Assembly: GCA_018262795.1 (NCBI GenBank)
Contig: JADFDM010000005.1
Coordinates: 1-64,000 of the forward strand
DNA from: Sphingobacteriales bacterium
GTDB taxonomy: Bacteria; Bacteroidota; Bacteroidia; Chitinophagales; LD1
Direction of reading: 5' to 3'
Length of the DNA: 64,000 nt
This document shows positions 33,494-44,500 of the stretch, one piece after another. Below the pieces are notes generated by a model. It was not told the origin of the DNA. It did no database searches and worked only from the letters and a program-made list of their open reading frames with translations. Position numbers and translations under genes: made by a program. Each line of letters starts with the position of its first letter. Position 1 is the first letter of the stretch.

Positions 33494-34939
33494 TTATTGT
33501 TTTATACACACATTTTTTGGCTCGGTAAAAAACCGGAGGGCCTCCCATCCGCCTTCGCGTCCTACTCCGCTGGACTTTACACCGCCAAACGGAGTTCGCA
33601 AATCGCGAAGCAGCCAGCAATTAATCCACACAATTCCTACCTCTAATTTCTCCGCTATGCAATGTGCTCTCTTTAAATCGTTGGTCCATACAGAAGCAGC
33701 GAGGCCGTACTTCACGGAGTTGGCCATTGTCAACGCTTCTTCTTCCGTTTCAAAAGGAGTGAGTGTGGTAACCGGGCCAAATATTTCCTCTTGTTGTGTT
33801 CGGCACAAAAAATCCAATCCTTCTATCACTGTCGGTTGAATAAAATACCCTTCGTTACATCGCCCTTCGAGTTTTACTTCTTTCCCTCCGCAAAGAATTT
33901 TGCCTCCTTCTTCTTGTGCTAATTGTATGTAGGAAAGAATCTTTTGTTGGTGCGGTGCAGAAACAATCGCCCCCAGATTAGAGGTTTCTTCATTCGGGTC
34001 ACCTACTTTTAGTTGAAGAACTCGCGCTACAAAAGCATCGCGAAATTTTTCATAAATACTCCTCTCGACAAAAATTCTGGAACCACATAAACATATTTCT
34101 CCCTGATTGCTAAAAGAGGCGGTAACTACCTGCTTCACCGTAGCTTCAAAATCGCAATCGGCAAACACAAGCGTGGGATTCTTGCCCCCTAATTCCAACG
34201 AAATCTTTTTAAACATAGGAGCAGCAGTTGCGGCTATTCTTTTACCTGTTTCTGTGCCTCCGGTAAATGAAATCACTTTTATGTCGGAATGCTCGACTAT
34301 GGCTTGCCCCACTTTACTTCCCAATCCATGCACAATGTTTAGAACGCCTTTCGGTAATCCGGCTGCTATGCAAACCTCTGAAAGAAGATACGCGGTGTAA
34401 GGGGTTACCTCACTCGGCTTGGCCACCACACAATTACCGGTAGCTAATGCGGGAGCAATTTTCCATGTAAAAAGATATAGCGGAAGATTCCAAGGAGAGA
34501 TACAACCTGCAATACCAACCGGTTGTCGAAGTGTATAATTAATGGCCACTCCCGGCATTTGATGGCTCTCGCTGGCAAAGTGCTGGATGGCTGAAGCATA
34601 AAATCGGAAGTTGGAAACTGCTCGGGGAATATCTACTGCCCGCGCTAACTTCAACGGCTTGCCATTATCTCTGCTTTCTGCCGTTACAAATTCATCCATG
34701 CGTTTTTCAATTCCGTCTGCCATGCGCATCAGTATCATCATGCGCTCTTCTAAGTCGGTGTTGCGCCAACTTTCAAAAGCCGCCTTAGCCGCCTCCACTG
34801 CTAATTGTACATCGCGCTCATCACTATCAGGGCAGTAGGAATAAACCTTGCCTGTGGCGGGTTCAAAATTATCCAGATACTTCCCTGAAGTAGGAGCCAA
34901 CAGCGCGCCATTGATATAATTCTGCAACTTCATTTTCAT
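33494..34939 (-). CDS. Aldehyde dehydrogenase, probable 2-aminomuconic semialdehyde dehydrogenase
   Basis: A 481-aa NAD(P)-dependent aldehyde dehydrogenase. Catalytic Glu in LELGGKNP (about 250-257), catalytic Cys in QGEICLCGSR (about 284), the substrate loop ISPWNLPLYLFTWKIAPAL, and the end TPFGGVKSSGVGREGG. Length and the AMSDH-like SPWNLPLYLFTWKIAPALA segment, together with the flanking kynurenine-pathway genes, favour 2-aminomuconate semialdehyde as substrate. A second Met at 34933 is an alternative start. SDR gene 3 bp upstream. Confidence 0.88.
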   Translation of the reverse strand: MKMKLQNYINGALLAPTSGKYLDNFEPATGKVYSYCPDSDERDVQLAVEAAKAAFESWRNTDLEERMMILMRMADGIEKRMDEFVTAESRDNGKPLKLARAVDIPRAVSNFRFYASAIQHFASESHQMPGVAINYTLRQPVGIAGCISPWNLPLYLFTWKIAPALATGNCVVAKPSEVTPYTAYLLSEVCIAAGLPKGVLNIVHGLGSKVGQAIVEHSDIKVISFTGGTETGKRIAATAAPMFKKISLELGGKNPTLVFADCDFEATVKQVVTASFSNQGEICLCGSRIFVERSIYEKFRDAFVARVLQLKVGDPNEETSNLGAIVSAPHQQKILSYIQLAQEEGGKILCGGKEVKLEGRCNEGYFIQPTVIEGLDFLCRTQQEEIFGPVTTLTPFETEEEALTMANSVKYGLAASVWTNDLKRAHCIAEKLEVGIVWINCWLLRDLRTPFGGVKSSGVGREGGWEALRFFTEPKNVCIKQ

Positions 34940-34942
34940 TTT

Positions 34943-35740
34943 TTACAGGCTTCCTGTTCTTCCGCCATCTACCGGTAAGTTAATGCCGTTTATATAGGCT
35001 GCTGCCGGAGAACACAAAAATGCAACCGCATTGGCCACCTCTTCCGGTTTGCCAAATCGCTTCATCGGAATTTCCTTCATCATCTCGTTCTTCACCATCT
35101 CTTCTTCCCATCCGGTCTTGTCGCTTTTATTGCGGATAATACTTTGCAGGCGGTCGGTTTCTGTGGCTCCCGGTAAAATATTGTTGACGGTGATTCCAAA
35201 TTCACCCAATTCATTCGCCATCGTTTTGGCCCAGTTGGCAACGGCTGCGCGTATAGTGTTGCTGACTCCCAAATTCGGCAAGGGCGTTTTTACAGAAGTG
35301 GAAATAATATTTACAATGCGCCCGTAGTTGCTTTGCTTCATGCCTTCTATAAAAAGTTGGGCGAGCACATGATTGCATATTAAATGAGATTCAAAAGCGG
35401 TGATAAATTCGTCTTCTTTAGCTGCTTGAAGGTTGCCGGAAGCCGGGCCACCGGTGTTATTTACCAAAATGTGAAAGGTTTTATTCGTCTTTTTCATTTG
35501 GCGCGCTACGGCACTCCGCACCTTATCGGGATTACTGAAATCTACTGCCACAGAATCATGGTGTTGCTCGGCCTTGCTGATAAAACTTAGGTCAATCAAT
35601 CCCTGCATCAAGGCAGGCTCATCCCGACCGACCAGCGTAATGTTAGCTCCTAAGCGAGCCAACTCCTGCGCTACTGCTTTTCCTATTCCTTTGCTGCTTC
35701 CCCCTACAAAAGCATTTTTGCCTGTCAAATCAAGATTCAT
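34943..35740 (-). CDS. SDR family oxidoreductase
   Basis: A 265-aa short-chain dehydrogenase. NAD(P) motif GGSSKGIGKA (about residues 13-22), NNTGGP in the NNAG position (about 93-98), and catalytic Ser-x(n)-TIRAA where the usual YxxxK Tyr is replaced by Thr/Asn-like context (VSNTIRAAVANWAK, about 160-173), so the standard catalytic Tyr is not evident. C-terminus INGINLPVDGGRTGSL. It is the first gene of the operon with the aldehyde dehydrogenase and RidA genes; substrate unknown. Confidence 0.85.
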   Translation of the reverse strand: MNLDLTGKNAFVGGSSKGIGKAVAQELARLGANITLVGRDEPALMQGLIDLSFISKAEQHHDSVAVDFSNPDKVRSAVARQMKKTNKTFHILVNNTGGPASGNLQAAKEDEFITAFESHLICNHVLAQLFIEGMKQSNYGRIVNIISTSVKTPLPNLGVSNTIRAAVANWAKTMANELGEFGITVNNILPGATETDRLQSIIRNKSDKTGWEEEMVKNEMMKEIPMKRFGKPEEVANAVAFLCSPAAAYINGINLPVDGGRTGSL

Positions 35741-35760
35741 GTTTCTTCTTACTTTTATTG

Positions 35761-35787
35761 TCGTAAATCTAAATCGTAAATCCTAAA
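35761..35787. repeat. Heptanucleotide repeat before 3-hydroxyanthranilate dioxygenase
   Basis: TCGTAAA, TCTAAA (six), TCGTAAA, TCCTAAA in the 56-bp divergent intergenic region. It lies within the leader of the dioxygenase gene. Confidence 0.65.
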
Positions 35788-35796
35788 TAAAAAGAC

Positions 35797-36315
35797 ATGG
35801 CTATTCAAAGACCTTTTAATTTCAGAAAGTGGATTGATGAACATCGCCATTTGCTGAAACCGCCTGTAATGAATCAGGTAGTTTACAAAGACAATGATGA
35901 TTTTATTGTGATGGTGGTAGGCGGCCCTAACAAGCGCAAAGATTTTCACTACAATGAAACGGAGGAATTTTTCTATCAGTTAGAGGGAAACATTGTACTC
36001 AAAATTGTAGAAGATGGGAAGATGGTGGACCTGCACATTAATGAAGGCGATATTTTTCTGTTGCCTCCGAGAACGCCACATTCTCCCCGCAGAACCGAAG
36101 GCAGTGTAGGATTAGTGATGGAAATAAACAGACCGAAAGAAGTGATGGACGCATTTATGTGGTTTTGCGAAAACTGCGGCAATCAACTGTATGAGGAAAA
36201 AATAAAAGTGGATGATATTGTGAAAGATTTACCCGGAGTGATGGAACGCTTTTACACGAACCAAGATTTGCGCACTTGCAAAAAATGCGGAACAATACTT
36301 GAGCCGCCCGAGTAA
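35797..36315 (+). CDS. nbaC: 3-hydroxyanthranilate 3,4-dioxygenase
   Basis: Opens the ring of 3-hydroxyanthranilate in tryptophan degradation. A 172-aa cupin: VGGPNKRKDFHYNETEEFFYQLEG (about 47-70) supplies His and Glu iron ligands, and PPRTPHSPRR (about 88-97) the second His. The C-terminal rubredoxin-like iron site CxxC...CxxC (CENC at about 126 and CKKC at about 161) is present, as in bacterial enzymes. Divergent from the SDR-aldehyde dehydrogenase-RidA operon that continues the pathway. Confidence 0.93.
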   Translation: MAIQRPFNFRKWIDEHRHLLKPPVMNQVVYKDNDDFIVMVVGGPNKRKDFHYNETEEFFYQLEGNIVLKIVEDGKMVDLHINEGDIFLLPPRTPHSPRRTEGSVGLVMEINRPKEVMDAFMWFCENCGNQLYEEKIKVDDIVKDLPGVMERFYTNQDLRTCKKCGTILEPPE

Positions 36316-37272
36316 TTAAAACACCGAGCGAGCGATCTCAATTGTAGCTTCACTCCGGCTCATCGTATAGTAATGCAAGCAGGGTACTCCTGCTTTTTTT
36401 AATTCTTTCGACTGAGCGATACACCATTCTATCCCTACTTTTTTCACGGCTCTATCGTCTTTGCATTTTTCTACCTCAGTAGCCAGCGCTTCGGGAATAT
36501 CTATATGAAACAGTTTTGCCAAGGTCGTTAACTGCCCTTTTGTAGCCAGAGGTTTTAGTCCGGGAATAATAGGGGCCTTTATCCCTTTGGCTATGCACTT
36601 CTCTTGAAACTCAAAGAATTTCTGATTGTCATAAAACATCTGCGTCACGATATAGTCGGCTCCACAATCCACTTTGTGCTTCAGCCACTTTAAGTCATTG
36701 GATAGGTTAGGCGCTTCAAAATGTTTTTCCGGGTAGCCGGCCACTCCGATACAGAAATTCGTCTTCATTTCATTCTCTGTCTCTTCATGCAGAAACTTTC
36801 CCCGGTTCATATCAGCTACTTGAGCCACTAAGTCTGAAGCATATTTATAGGCAGATGGTTTTGCATGAACCGATTTAGGGTTTTTATCTGCATCGCCCTG
36901 CAACAACATCACATTATTGATGCCGAGATAATAAAGTGTAAATAAAGCATCCTCTGTTTCTTCTGGGGTAAATCCACCACACACCAAATGCGGCACAGCG
37001 TCCACATTAAATTTAGTGCGAAGAGCCGCACAGATACCCACCGTGCCCGGTCTTCTTCGCAGCGGCACTTCTTCTACCAAACCATCGGGACGCTTCTTGT
37101 AAATAATTTCCTCGCGGTGATAAGTCACGTCAATGAAAGGAGGTTTAAACTCCATTAAAGGTTCAACCACATGCAATAAGTCATCAATGGTTTTCCCTTT
37201 TTGTGGCGGTAAAACTTCGATACTGAATAAGGTTTTTCCTTTCGCTCTTTCTAAGTGTTCGGTTACTTTCAC
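36316..37272 (-). CDS. metF: Methylenetetrahydrofolate reductase
   Basis: Reduces 5,10-methylene-THF to 5-methyl-THF, the methyl donor for MetH encoded divergently. TIM-barrel with LFSIEVLPPQKGKTIDD (N-terminal Glu), the FAD-binding LLQGDADKN segment and PEKHFEAPNLSNDLKWLKHKVDCGADYIVTQMFYD. The frame is open to an ATG at 37335, but a TACATTTG -7 box on the minus strand (37293-37300) lies inside that extension, and family members begin near VTEHLERAKGKT. I therefore use the GTG at 37272. The C-terminus is complete. Confidence 0.92.
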   Translation of the reverse strand: MKVTEHLERAKGKTLFSIEVLPPQKGKTIDDLLHVVEPLMEFKPPFIDVTYHREEIIYKKRPDGLVEEVPLRRRPGTVGICAALRTKFNVDAVPHLVCGGFTPEETEDALFTLYYLGINNVMLLQGDADKNPKSVHAKPSAYKYASDLVAQVADMNRGKFLHEETENEMKTNFCIGVAGYPEKHFEAPNLSNDLKWLKHKVDCGADYIVTQMFYDNQKFFEFQEKCIAKGIKAPIIPGLKPLATKGQLTTLAKLFHIDIPEALATEVEKCKDDRAVKKVGIEWCIAQSKELKKAGVPCLHYYTMSRSEATIEIARSVF

Positions 37273-37292
37273 TAAGTTAATTTTTGAACGCG

Positions 37293-37300
37293 CAAATGTA
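37293..37300 (-). promoter_or_regulatory. -7 box (TACATTTG) for metF
   Basis: Perfect TAnnTTTG on the minus strand; predicted transcription start near 37286, 14 bp before the GTG. No clear -33 element. Confidence 0.4.
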
Positions 37301-37455
37301 ATAGCAAACCTGTTTGCGGGGGAATTGTTTTTCAAAGGAGGGCAAACTGTTGCTGCGAAAAAATGATTTCTTCTTCACCCATAAGCCGGTTGCCGCTTAT
37401 TTCTGTATTGCACATTCTCCCACTCTGATTATATTTGCCCCGCTCTTTGATTCAA

Positions 37456-37550
37456 TGCTTATCAAGAAAGACCGAGGGACAGGCCCATTGACGTCTTGAC
37501 AACCATTCCACCACAAACGGGAAAAGGTGCCAACTCCTGAAAGATGAGAA
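37456..37550 (+). ncRNA. SAM-I (S-box) riboswitch of metH
   Basis: Conserved S-box elements in order: CTTATCAAGAAAG at 37458 (P1 and kink-turn side), GAGGGACAGGCCC (P2/P3 junction), TGACAACC, the hairpin ATTCC...GGGAA, GGTGCCAACTCC and GAAAGATGAG closing P1 at about 37548. It lies 91 bp before metH and on its strand, so S-adenosylmethionine should repress metH. I do not see a clear terminator after it; control may act on translation. Confidence 0.88.
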
Positions 37551-37605
37551 CTATTATTCTTCATACTCCTTCTACTTTCTTGAAAACATTGCTTCGAGTA
37601 AACTG

Positions 37606-37632
37606 TTTTCTAATTTCTAATCTTTATTTCCT
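37606..37632. repeat. Heptanucleotide repeat in the metH leader
   Basis: TTTCTAA, TTTCTAA, TCTTTA (six), TTTCCTA between the riboswitch and the metH start (9 bp away). Complementary in style to the repeat at 35761. Confidence 0.6.
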
Positions 37633-37640
37633 ATACACAA

Positions 37641-40600
37641 ATGGTTACTATAAAACAACGACTTACCCAACTGTGCAATGAACGCATTCTTGTACTGGAT
37701 GGGGCGATGGGTACTATGATTCAGCGTCACCAACTGAGCGAAGCTGATTTTCGCGGAGAAAAATACAAGAATCATTCGCACGACTTGCGGGGCAATAATG
37801 ACCTTCTCAGTATTACACGGCCGGATATTATTGAACAGATTCACCTCGATTATCTCGAAGCGGGAGCAGATATTATTGAAACAAATACCTTCAGTGGGAC
37901 ATGGGTGGCACAGGCAGATTATAAGTTAGAAAAAGAGGCGTACCTCATCAATTATGAAGGGGCAAGGCTGGCGCGACTGGCAGTGAACAAATTCATGAAA
38001 AACAATCCGGGGGCACAGCGTTTTGTTGCCGGGGCCATCGGCCCTACCAATCGCACCGCATCTATTTCTCCGGATGTAAACAATCCGGGATTTAGAGCCA
38101 TCACTTTTGATGAATTGGTAAATGCCTACACCGAACAAACAAAAGGTTTAATAGAAGGGGGCTGTGACATTTTATTGGTAGAAACCATTTTCGATACCTT
38201 GAACGCGAAGGCGGCTTTGTTTGCCATCACCCAAGTACAAAAAGAAAAAGGAACCGATTTGCCGGTGATGATTTCCGGCACCATCACCGATGCCAGCGGG
38301 CGAACTCTTAGCGGACAAACTCCGGAGGCATTTTACATTTCAGTGGCTCATACTCGCCCTTTTTCAGTAGGATTAAATTGCGCGTTAGGGGCTAAAGATA
38401 TGCGTCCGCACATAGAGACGATCTCCAAAACGGCTTTGTGTTTCACCAGCGCATATCCGAATGCCGGGCTGCCGAATGCTTTTGGAGGATACGATGAGTC
38501 GCCCGAAATAATGGGCGAAGCATTAGAAGATTTTGTAAAAAGCGGTTTCGTAAATATGATTGGAGGTTGCTGTGGTACCACTCCCGATCACATCAAGGTA
38601 TTTGCAGAAGTGGCTAAAAAATATTCCCCGCGAAAAATTCCTACTCCTCTAAAATTTACCCGGCTGAGCGGCTTAGAATCCGTTACCATTACTCCCGAAA
38701 GTAATTTTGTGAATGTAGGCGAGCGCACCAATGTAACGGGGTCAAAAGTTTTTTTGCGACTTATTAAAGAGGGGAAGTTTGACGAAGCGCTCTCTGTTGC
38801 CCGCGAACAAGTAGAAGGTGGGGCGCAGGTGATTGACATCAACATGGATGAAGGGATGATTGAAGGCAAAGAGGCGATGGTGAAATTTCTACACCTGATT
38901 GCCAGCGAACCCGATATTGCCAAAGTGCCTATTATGATTGACTCCAGCAAATGGGAAATCATTGAAGAAGGATTAAAGTGCATACAAGGCAAAGGCATTG
39001 TCAACTCTATTTCGCTCAAAGGGGGCGAAGCGGAGTTTATCCATCAAGCGCAATTGGTCAACGAATACGGAGCGGCTGTGATTGTGATGGCCTTTGACGA
39101 ACAAGGGCAAGCCGATAGTTTTGAACGGAGAATTGAAATATGTGAAAGAGCTTACAAAATCCTGACTGAAAAAGTAGGCTTCGCAGCCGAAGATATCATT
39201 TTCGACCCCAACATTTTTCCGGTGGGAACCGGGATGGAAGAGCATCGCCAAAATGCAGTAGATTTTTTCCGCGCTACTAAATGGATTAAAGAAAACCTCC
39301 CGCACGTGCATGTGAGCGGAGGGGTGAGCAATGTTTCTTTTTCTTTTCGCGGCAATAATTCGGTGCGCGAAGCCATTCACTCTGCATTTTTATATCACGC
39401 TATCAAGAATGGGATGGACATGGGCATTGTGAATCCGAGCATGTTAGAAGTGTATGACGATATTCCCAAAGACCTGCTCGAAAGAGTAGAAGATGTATTA
39501 CTCGACCGCAGAGAGGATGCTACTGAAAGACTGCTCAACTTTGCAGAAACGGTAAAGAAAAAAGGGAAAGTAGAAGTGGCCGATGAGGAATGGCGAAAAG
39601 GTTCAGTAGAAGAGCGGCTCTCCCATGCTTTAGTAAAAGGAATAGTAGATTACATCGTGCAGGATACCGAAGAAGCCCGACAAAAATACGGTAAACCATT
39701 AAACGTAATTGAAGGGCCTTTGATGGCTGGAATGAATGTAGTGGGAGAACTTTTCGGCAGTGGAAAAATGTTTTTGCCACAGGTAGTCAAAAGTGCGCGT
39801 GTGATGAAAAAATCAGTGGCGTATTTGCAACCGTACTTAGAAGCTGAAAAGGCAGCCAATGCTGATACCTCAAGAGCCGGAAAAGTATTATTAGCTACGG
39901 TGAAAGGCGATGTACACGACATCGGGAAAAGTATTGTAGGAGTAGTATTGTCCTGTAACAATTATGAAATTGTGGACATGGGGGTGATGGTTCCGGCCGA
40001 AAAAATATTTGAACGCGCCAAGGAAGAGAATGCCGATATTATTGGAGTGAGCGGGCTCATTACTCCTTCGTTGGACGAAATGATTCACGTAGCTTCTGAG
40101 ATGGAAAGGCTTGGGCTGAACATGCCCTTGTTGATTGGTGGCGCTACTACTTCGCGCATTCATACTGCTGTAAAAATTGCTCCGGTCTATTCGGGCAATG
40201 TAGTGCACGTGCTCGATGCCTCTAAAAGTGTAACGGTAGTCAGTTCGTTGTTGAGTAAAGATCAGAAAGAAGAATTTACATCAGCGATAAAAGCCGAATA
40301 TGCTGAGATAAGAGAGACCCATGCGCAGCGCAAAAGTGAAATGGAATATGTTACGTTAGAAGAAGCCCGTCAAAATAAATTTCAGATTGACTGGAATGCT
40401 GAGGTCATCACCAAACCGGCATTTACGGGGGTAAAAGTTTTTGACGATTACTCCATCGAAGAACTGGCGCAGTATGTGGACTGGTCGCCTCTCTTTTCTG
40501 TTTGGCAAATGAGCGGAGTGTATCCGCGCATTTTTGAAAACGCAAGGTACGGGCAGGAAGCCAAAAAACTTTTTGACGATGTACAGGAGTTGTTGAAGGA

Positions 40601-41285
40601 AGTAATCAAAGAAAAGTGGTTAACGGCTAAAGGAGTGTTTGGCATTTTTGAGGCGCACTCCGAAAATGAAAGTGTAATACTAAACAACGGTACTCATTTT
40701 GATTTTATGCGACAGCAAACTAAAAAGCACGGAGCACCTAATCGTTGTTTATCTGATTTCATTTCACCTAACCGCGATTACTTTGGAGCCTTTGCCGTAA
40801 CTGCCGGGCTTGGTATCGAAAAACCATTAGCTCAATTTCAGAAAGATCATGACGACTTTCGCAGCATTCTGCTGAAAGCACTGGCCGACCGCTTGGCCGA
40901 AGCCTTTGCTGAAAGATTACACGAGCGAGTGCGCAAAGAATTTTGGGGTTTTGTTCCGAATGAAGAACTGAATCGCGAGGAGTTGATTCGCGAAAAGTAT
41001 CAGGGCATTCGTCCGGCATCGGGCTATCCGGCTTGCCCTGACCATACGCTGAAACCTCAGATATGGCAATTGCTCGATGTGGAGAAAAACACCGGTATCA
41101 TACTCACCGAAAGTAATGCGATGTATCCCGCAGCCAGTGTGAGTGGATTTTATTTTGCCTCTCCTCACAGCAAATACTTTGGCGTTGGTAAAATTCAGAA
41201 AGATCAGATGGAAGCATTGGCTAACACAAAAGGCGTTCCTTTAAAGGAAATGGAAAGATGGCTAACTCCTAATAAAGGGTATTAG
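37641..41285 (+). CDS. metH: Cobalamin-dependent methionine synthase
   Basis: Full-length (1214 aa) B12-dependent methionine synthase. Homocysteine domain with zinc Cys pair in [10 protein letters not shown] (about 312-321); pterin domain from [11 protein letters not shown] (about 358); cap and B12 domain with the cobalt-ligand motif [12 protein letters not shown] (about 757-768); activation domain with the AdoMet-binding [13 protein letters not shown] (about 1155-1167). It transfers the methyl from methyl-THF, made by MetF across the divergent region, to homocysteine. Regulated by the SAM-I riboswitch. Cytosolic. Confidence 0.96.
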   Translation: MVTIKQRLTQLCNERILVLDGAMGTMIQRHQLSEADFRGEKYKNHSHDLRGNNDLLSITRPDIIEQIHLDYLEAGADIIETNTFSGTWVAQADYKLEKEAYLINYEGARLARLAVNKFMKNNPGAQRFVAGAIGPTNRTASISPDVNNPGFRAITFDELVNAYTEQTKGLIEGGCDILLVETIFDTLNAKAALFAITQVQKEKGTDLPVMISGTITDASGRTLSGQTPEAFYISVAHTRPFSVGLNCALGAKDMRPHIETISKTALCFTSAYPNAGLPNAFGGYDESPEIMGEALEDFVKSGFVNMIGGCCGTTPDHIKVFAEVAKKYSPRKIPTPLKFTRLSGLESVTITPESNFVNVGERTNVTGSKVFLRLIKEGKFDEALSVAREQVEGGAQVIDINMDEGMIEGKEAMVKFLHLIASEPDIAKVPIMIDSSKWEIIEEGLKCIQGKGIVNSISLKGGEAEFIHQAQLVNEYGAAVIVMAFDEQGQADSFERRIEICERAYKILTEKVGFAAEDIIFDPNIFPVGTGMEEHRQNAVDFFRATKWIKENLPHVHVSGGVSNVSFSFRGNNSVREAIHSAFLYHAIKNGMDMGIVNPSMLEVYDDIPKDLLERVEDVLLDRREDATERLLNFAETVKKKGKVEVADEEWRKGSVEERLSHALVKGIVDYIVQDTEEARQKYGKPLNVIEGPLMAGMNVVGELFGSGKMFLPQVVKSARVMKKSVAYLQPYLEAEKAANADTSRAGKVLLATVKGDVHDIGKSIVGVVLSCNNYEIVDMGVMVPAEKIFERAKEENADIIGVSGLITPSLDEMIHVASEMERLGLNMPLLIGGATTSRIHTAVKIAPVYSGNVVHVLDASKSVTVVSSLLSKDQKEEFTSAIKAEYAEIRETHAQRKSEMEYVTLEEARQNKFQIDWNAEVITKPAFTGVKVFDDYSIEELAQYVDWSPLFSVWQMSGVYPRIFENARYGQEAKKLFDDVQELLKEVIKEKWLTAKGVFGIFEAHSENESVILNNGTHFDFMRQQTKKHGAPNRCLSDFISPNRDYFGAFAVTAGLGIEKPLAQFQKDHDDFRSILLKALADRLAEAFAERLHERVRKEFWGFVPNEELNREELIREKYQGIRPASGYPACPDHTLKPQIWQLLDVEKNTGIILTESNAMYPAASVSGFYFASPHSKYFGVGKIQKDQMEALANTKGVPLKEMERWLTPNKGY

Positions 41286-41534
41286 TAGTGGGGTTCGATT
41301 GTTTTTGCAGGGAATCGGTTGGCGATAGTGCTTGCTGTAGCCTATTGAACAGCCCCTAAACATGCCCTTGGGTCTGCTTAACAAACTGTGTCAGAGTTAA
41401 ACAATATACTTTCGTATTGTTGCGTCATCCTATCCGCTTGCATTCAGCATATTCTCAAAAACCATAAGAAAAAATCATCGAGCACCTTCTCTCTCGTTGC
41501 ACAAATTTTCAATCGAAATTTTTACTTTCAAGCA

Positions 41535-44500
41535 ATGAGAATGGTGCGCAGCATTTTCTTCCTTACTTGCCTTTTTGCCTCTCGGCTATTGTTCAGTCAA
41601 TCGTTGCATTTCGAAACATTTAATACGCGCAACGGGCTTTCCTCCAACGAGATTACCTGTGTGTATGAAGATCATCAACACTTTTTGTGGGTGGGCACTC
41701 GCGATGGTCTCAATCGTTTTGACGGCAGGCGTTTTGAAACTTTTCGCAATCTACCTAATGACACCAACTCTCTTTCAGGAAACCTGATCGTGGACATTGT
41801 TCAGGATGAACAGGGCATCTTTTGGATTGCCACCAAAGATGGTGGGCTGACTCGCTATGATGAGAATGCGGAAAGCTCCAAACAGTTCCGCCAGTTTAAA
41901 AGCAATCCGAAAAAACATAACTCCATTGCCACCAACCGACTGAATTGCCTCCTCAACTGGGACTCTACCTACCTCGTGATAGGTGCAGAGTCGGTGCCGG
42001 GTATTTTTCTCAACAAAAAAACCTTTGAAATTACTTACTGGAATTTTGATCTGCTACATTTTAATCCTTACAAGGGAGCACCGGTTGCGTTGGGTCAAAT
42101 GAACTGGATTCATCACCTAGTAGAAGTGGAGGGGCAAGTGTATTTCAGTATTCTCACAGGTAGCAAAATATACAGGGTAGATAAAAGCACCGGGAGAATA
42201 GAAGACTTACGCACCACTCCCGAAATTTCATCCAGCATTCCCGACTTTTTTGTTTCAAACAATAAAATTTGGATGGCCGGCTGGAATCCCGGCTTATATG
42301 TACAGGATAACCATCCGGAAGCCGAGCAACAAAAAATTGGCGGCATTAATGATTTACTGATGTGCCTCACCGACTACAACCAACTATACCTGCTGGCAGG
42401 CACACGCGGCTCGGGACTGTTCAGAGTAAATAAAAACAACGGAACCATCACCCAATACAAAAGAAGAGTGGGAGATCCAAGTTCACTTCCGTCCAATAAA
42501 GTCAGTTGTGTGTTTAAGGATAGCCGCGACATAATATGGGTGGGCACTGCTGCGGGCTTAGCTAAATACGATGCAAAAACATGGCTGTTCAGCGAGTCGG
42601 AATTTACCGATGCACAAACCGACTTGACCATCCTGCACACGCATCGTTTTAAGGATGGCAGCGTGGCCGTGAATACTTCCCAAGGAATGTTTTTAAGTGA
42701 CACTTACGAGTATTTGTACGATCAACTGAACTTTAGAAATCGCAACCGCGACATAAACCCTGATTATTTGTGCCAGATGAGCGGTGACACTTTTCTGCTG
42801 GGTACTGAAATAGGATTCTACAAATGGGTGAAAGGGAGCAAACAGTTGAGGGAATTGCCGATCAATGAGCTCACCTCTACGAGAGAGAGCTTTTATGCAA
42901 TATCTGTTTATCAGGTAAAAGATATTCTGCCCGATACCGTAAATGGAAATCCCGGATATTGGATGGCGGTGTTAGGTTATGGAATATCATTTTACAGTAC
43001 GGAAGAAAAAAAATTATACCCTTTCCACAACGATAAAAGCAATAGTAAAAGTATTGGCAGCAACCTGTCGCACCTGTTAGTAAAAGACAAAATCGGCAAT
43101 TTGTGGATTGCAACCTCCTACGGTTTGTATCTGCGAAAAAAAGACACTCCGCTCACCGAAAATACTTTCACCCGATTCATCAATGAGCCGGAGAATCCAC
43201 TGTCGCTACCCGGAAACGATATTACCGGGATATGGTGCGACCCCTCTAATCACATTTGGTTTAGCGTTAGCGGTCGCGGACTGTGCGAGTATGACGGGGT
43301 TAAGTTTCATCTGTATGCTCCTGACAATACGGTTTCATCTCTCCGCTTTATGGGCCTTCATGCCGATCATCGGCAGCGCCTTTGGATTATTACAAAAAAT
43401 GGATTGGAAGTATTTGATCTTACGCAGAAAAAATTCTTCCATCTGGATGTAAATGATGGGAGTGTCAATACGCTGCTGGGTGGACAGTTTTCTAACGAGA
43501 CGGATGGCAAAGTAAGTTTTGCAGCCGGCAACACCTTATTCACATTCACTCCCGATGTGATGAAATTTGACAGTGATTATCCGAATGTGTACTTGGCTTC
43601 GATGAATGTGCTGGGGAAAGATTACTTGCACGCTGCTCTACAAGGTACTGTAAACCTAAGCCCAAGAGAAAAGTATATCAACTTTTCGGTGAGTGCGCTG
43701 CAATATACCGCCCCACAAACCGTGCGCTTTCAGTACCGCTTAAAAGGCATGGAGGAGGGTTGGAACAACAGTGCAGATGGAGAAATAAAATACACAAATC
43801 TGCCCTCAGGCAATTTTAAATTATTAGTGCGGGTCACTAATCCATCAGGTCATTATGGGGGCGAAAAAGAACTGGCTGTTTTCCATATTGCCACTCCGTT
43901 TTACTACACGTGGTGGTTTATCCTTTCCGTGATAGCGCTAATTTCTGCCATCACCTTTGCAGGGTACCGCTACCGCTTGCAGCAACTAATGAAGTTGCAA
44001 GCTATTCGCAATAAAATAGCGCGCGATTTGCACGATGATATCGGCAGCACCTTGGGTAGTATTTCCTTTTTGAGCGAGGCCGCCAAGTTGCAGATAGAGC
44101 AGCAGAACAGCCGGGGCGCGGAGAAACTGCTGTTGAAAATTGGAGAAAACAGCCGAGAGATGGTAGAGAACATGAGCGACATTGTATGGAGTGTAAACCC
44201 GAAGAACGATACGGTTCGCTTTCTGATAGATCGCATGAATGTGTTTGCCGGAGATCTGGTAGCTTCATCGGGCATTCAACTTCATTTTCACAGCGATAAA
44301 GGAGTGGAACACTTGAAATTGAGTATGGAGCAGCGAAAGAATTTCTTCCTCATATTTAAAGAAACAGTTTACAACAGTGTAAAATATTCCGACTGCACTA
44401 CTCTCACGATTGAAATGAAAAAAAACACACGCAGTTTCATGATGATGATAAGGGACAACGGCAAAGGCTTTGATGTAAATAATTATGTGAGCAAAAACGG

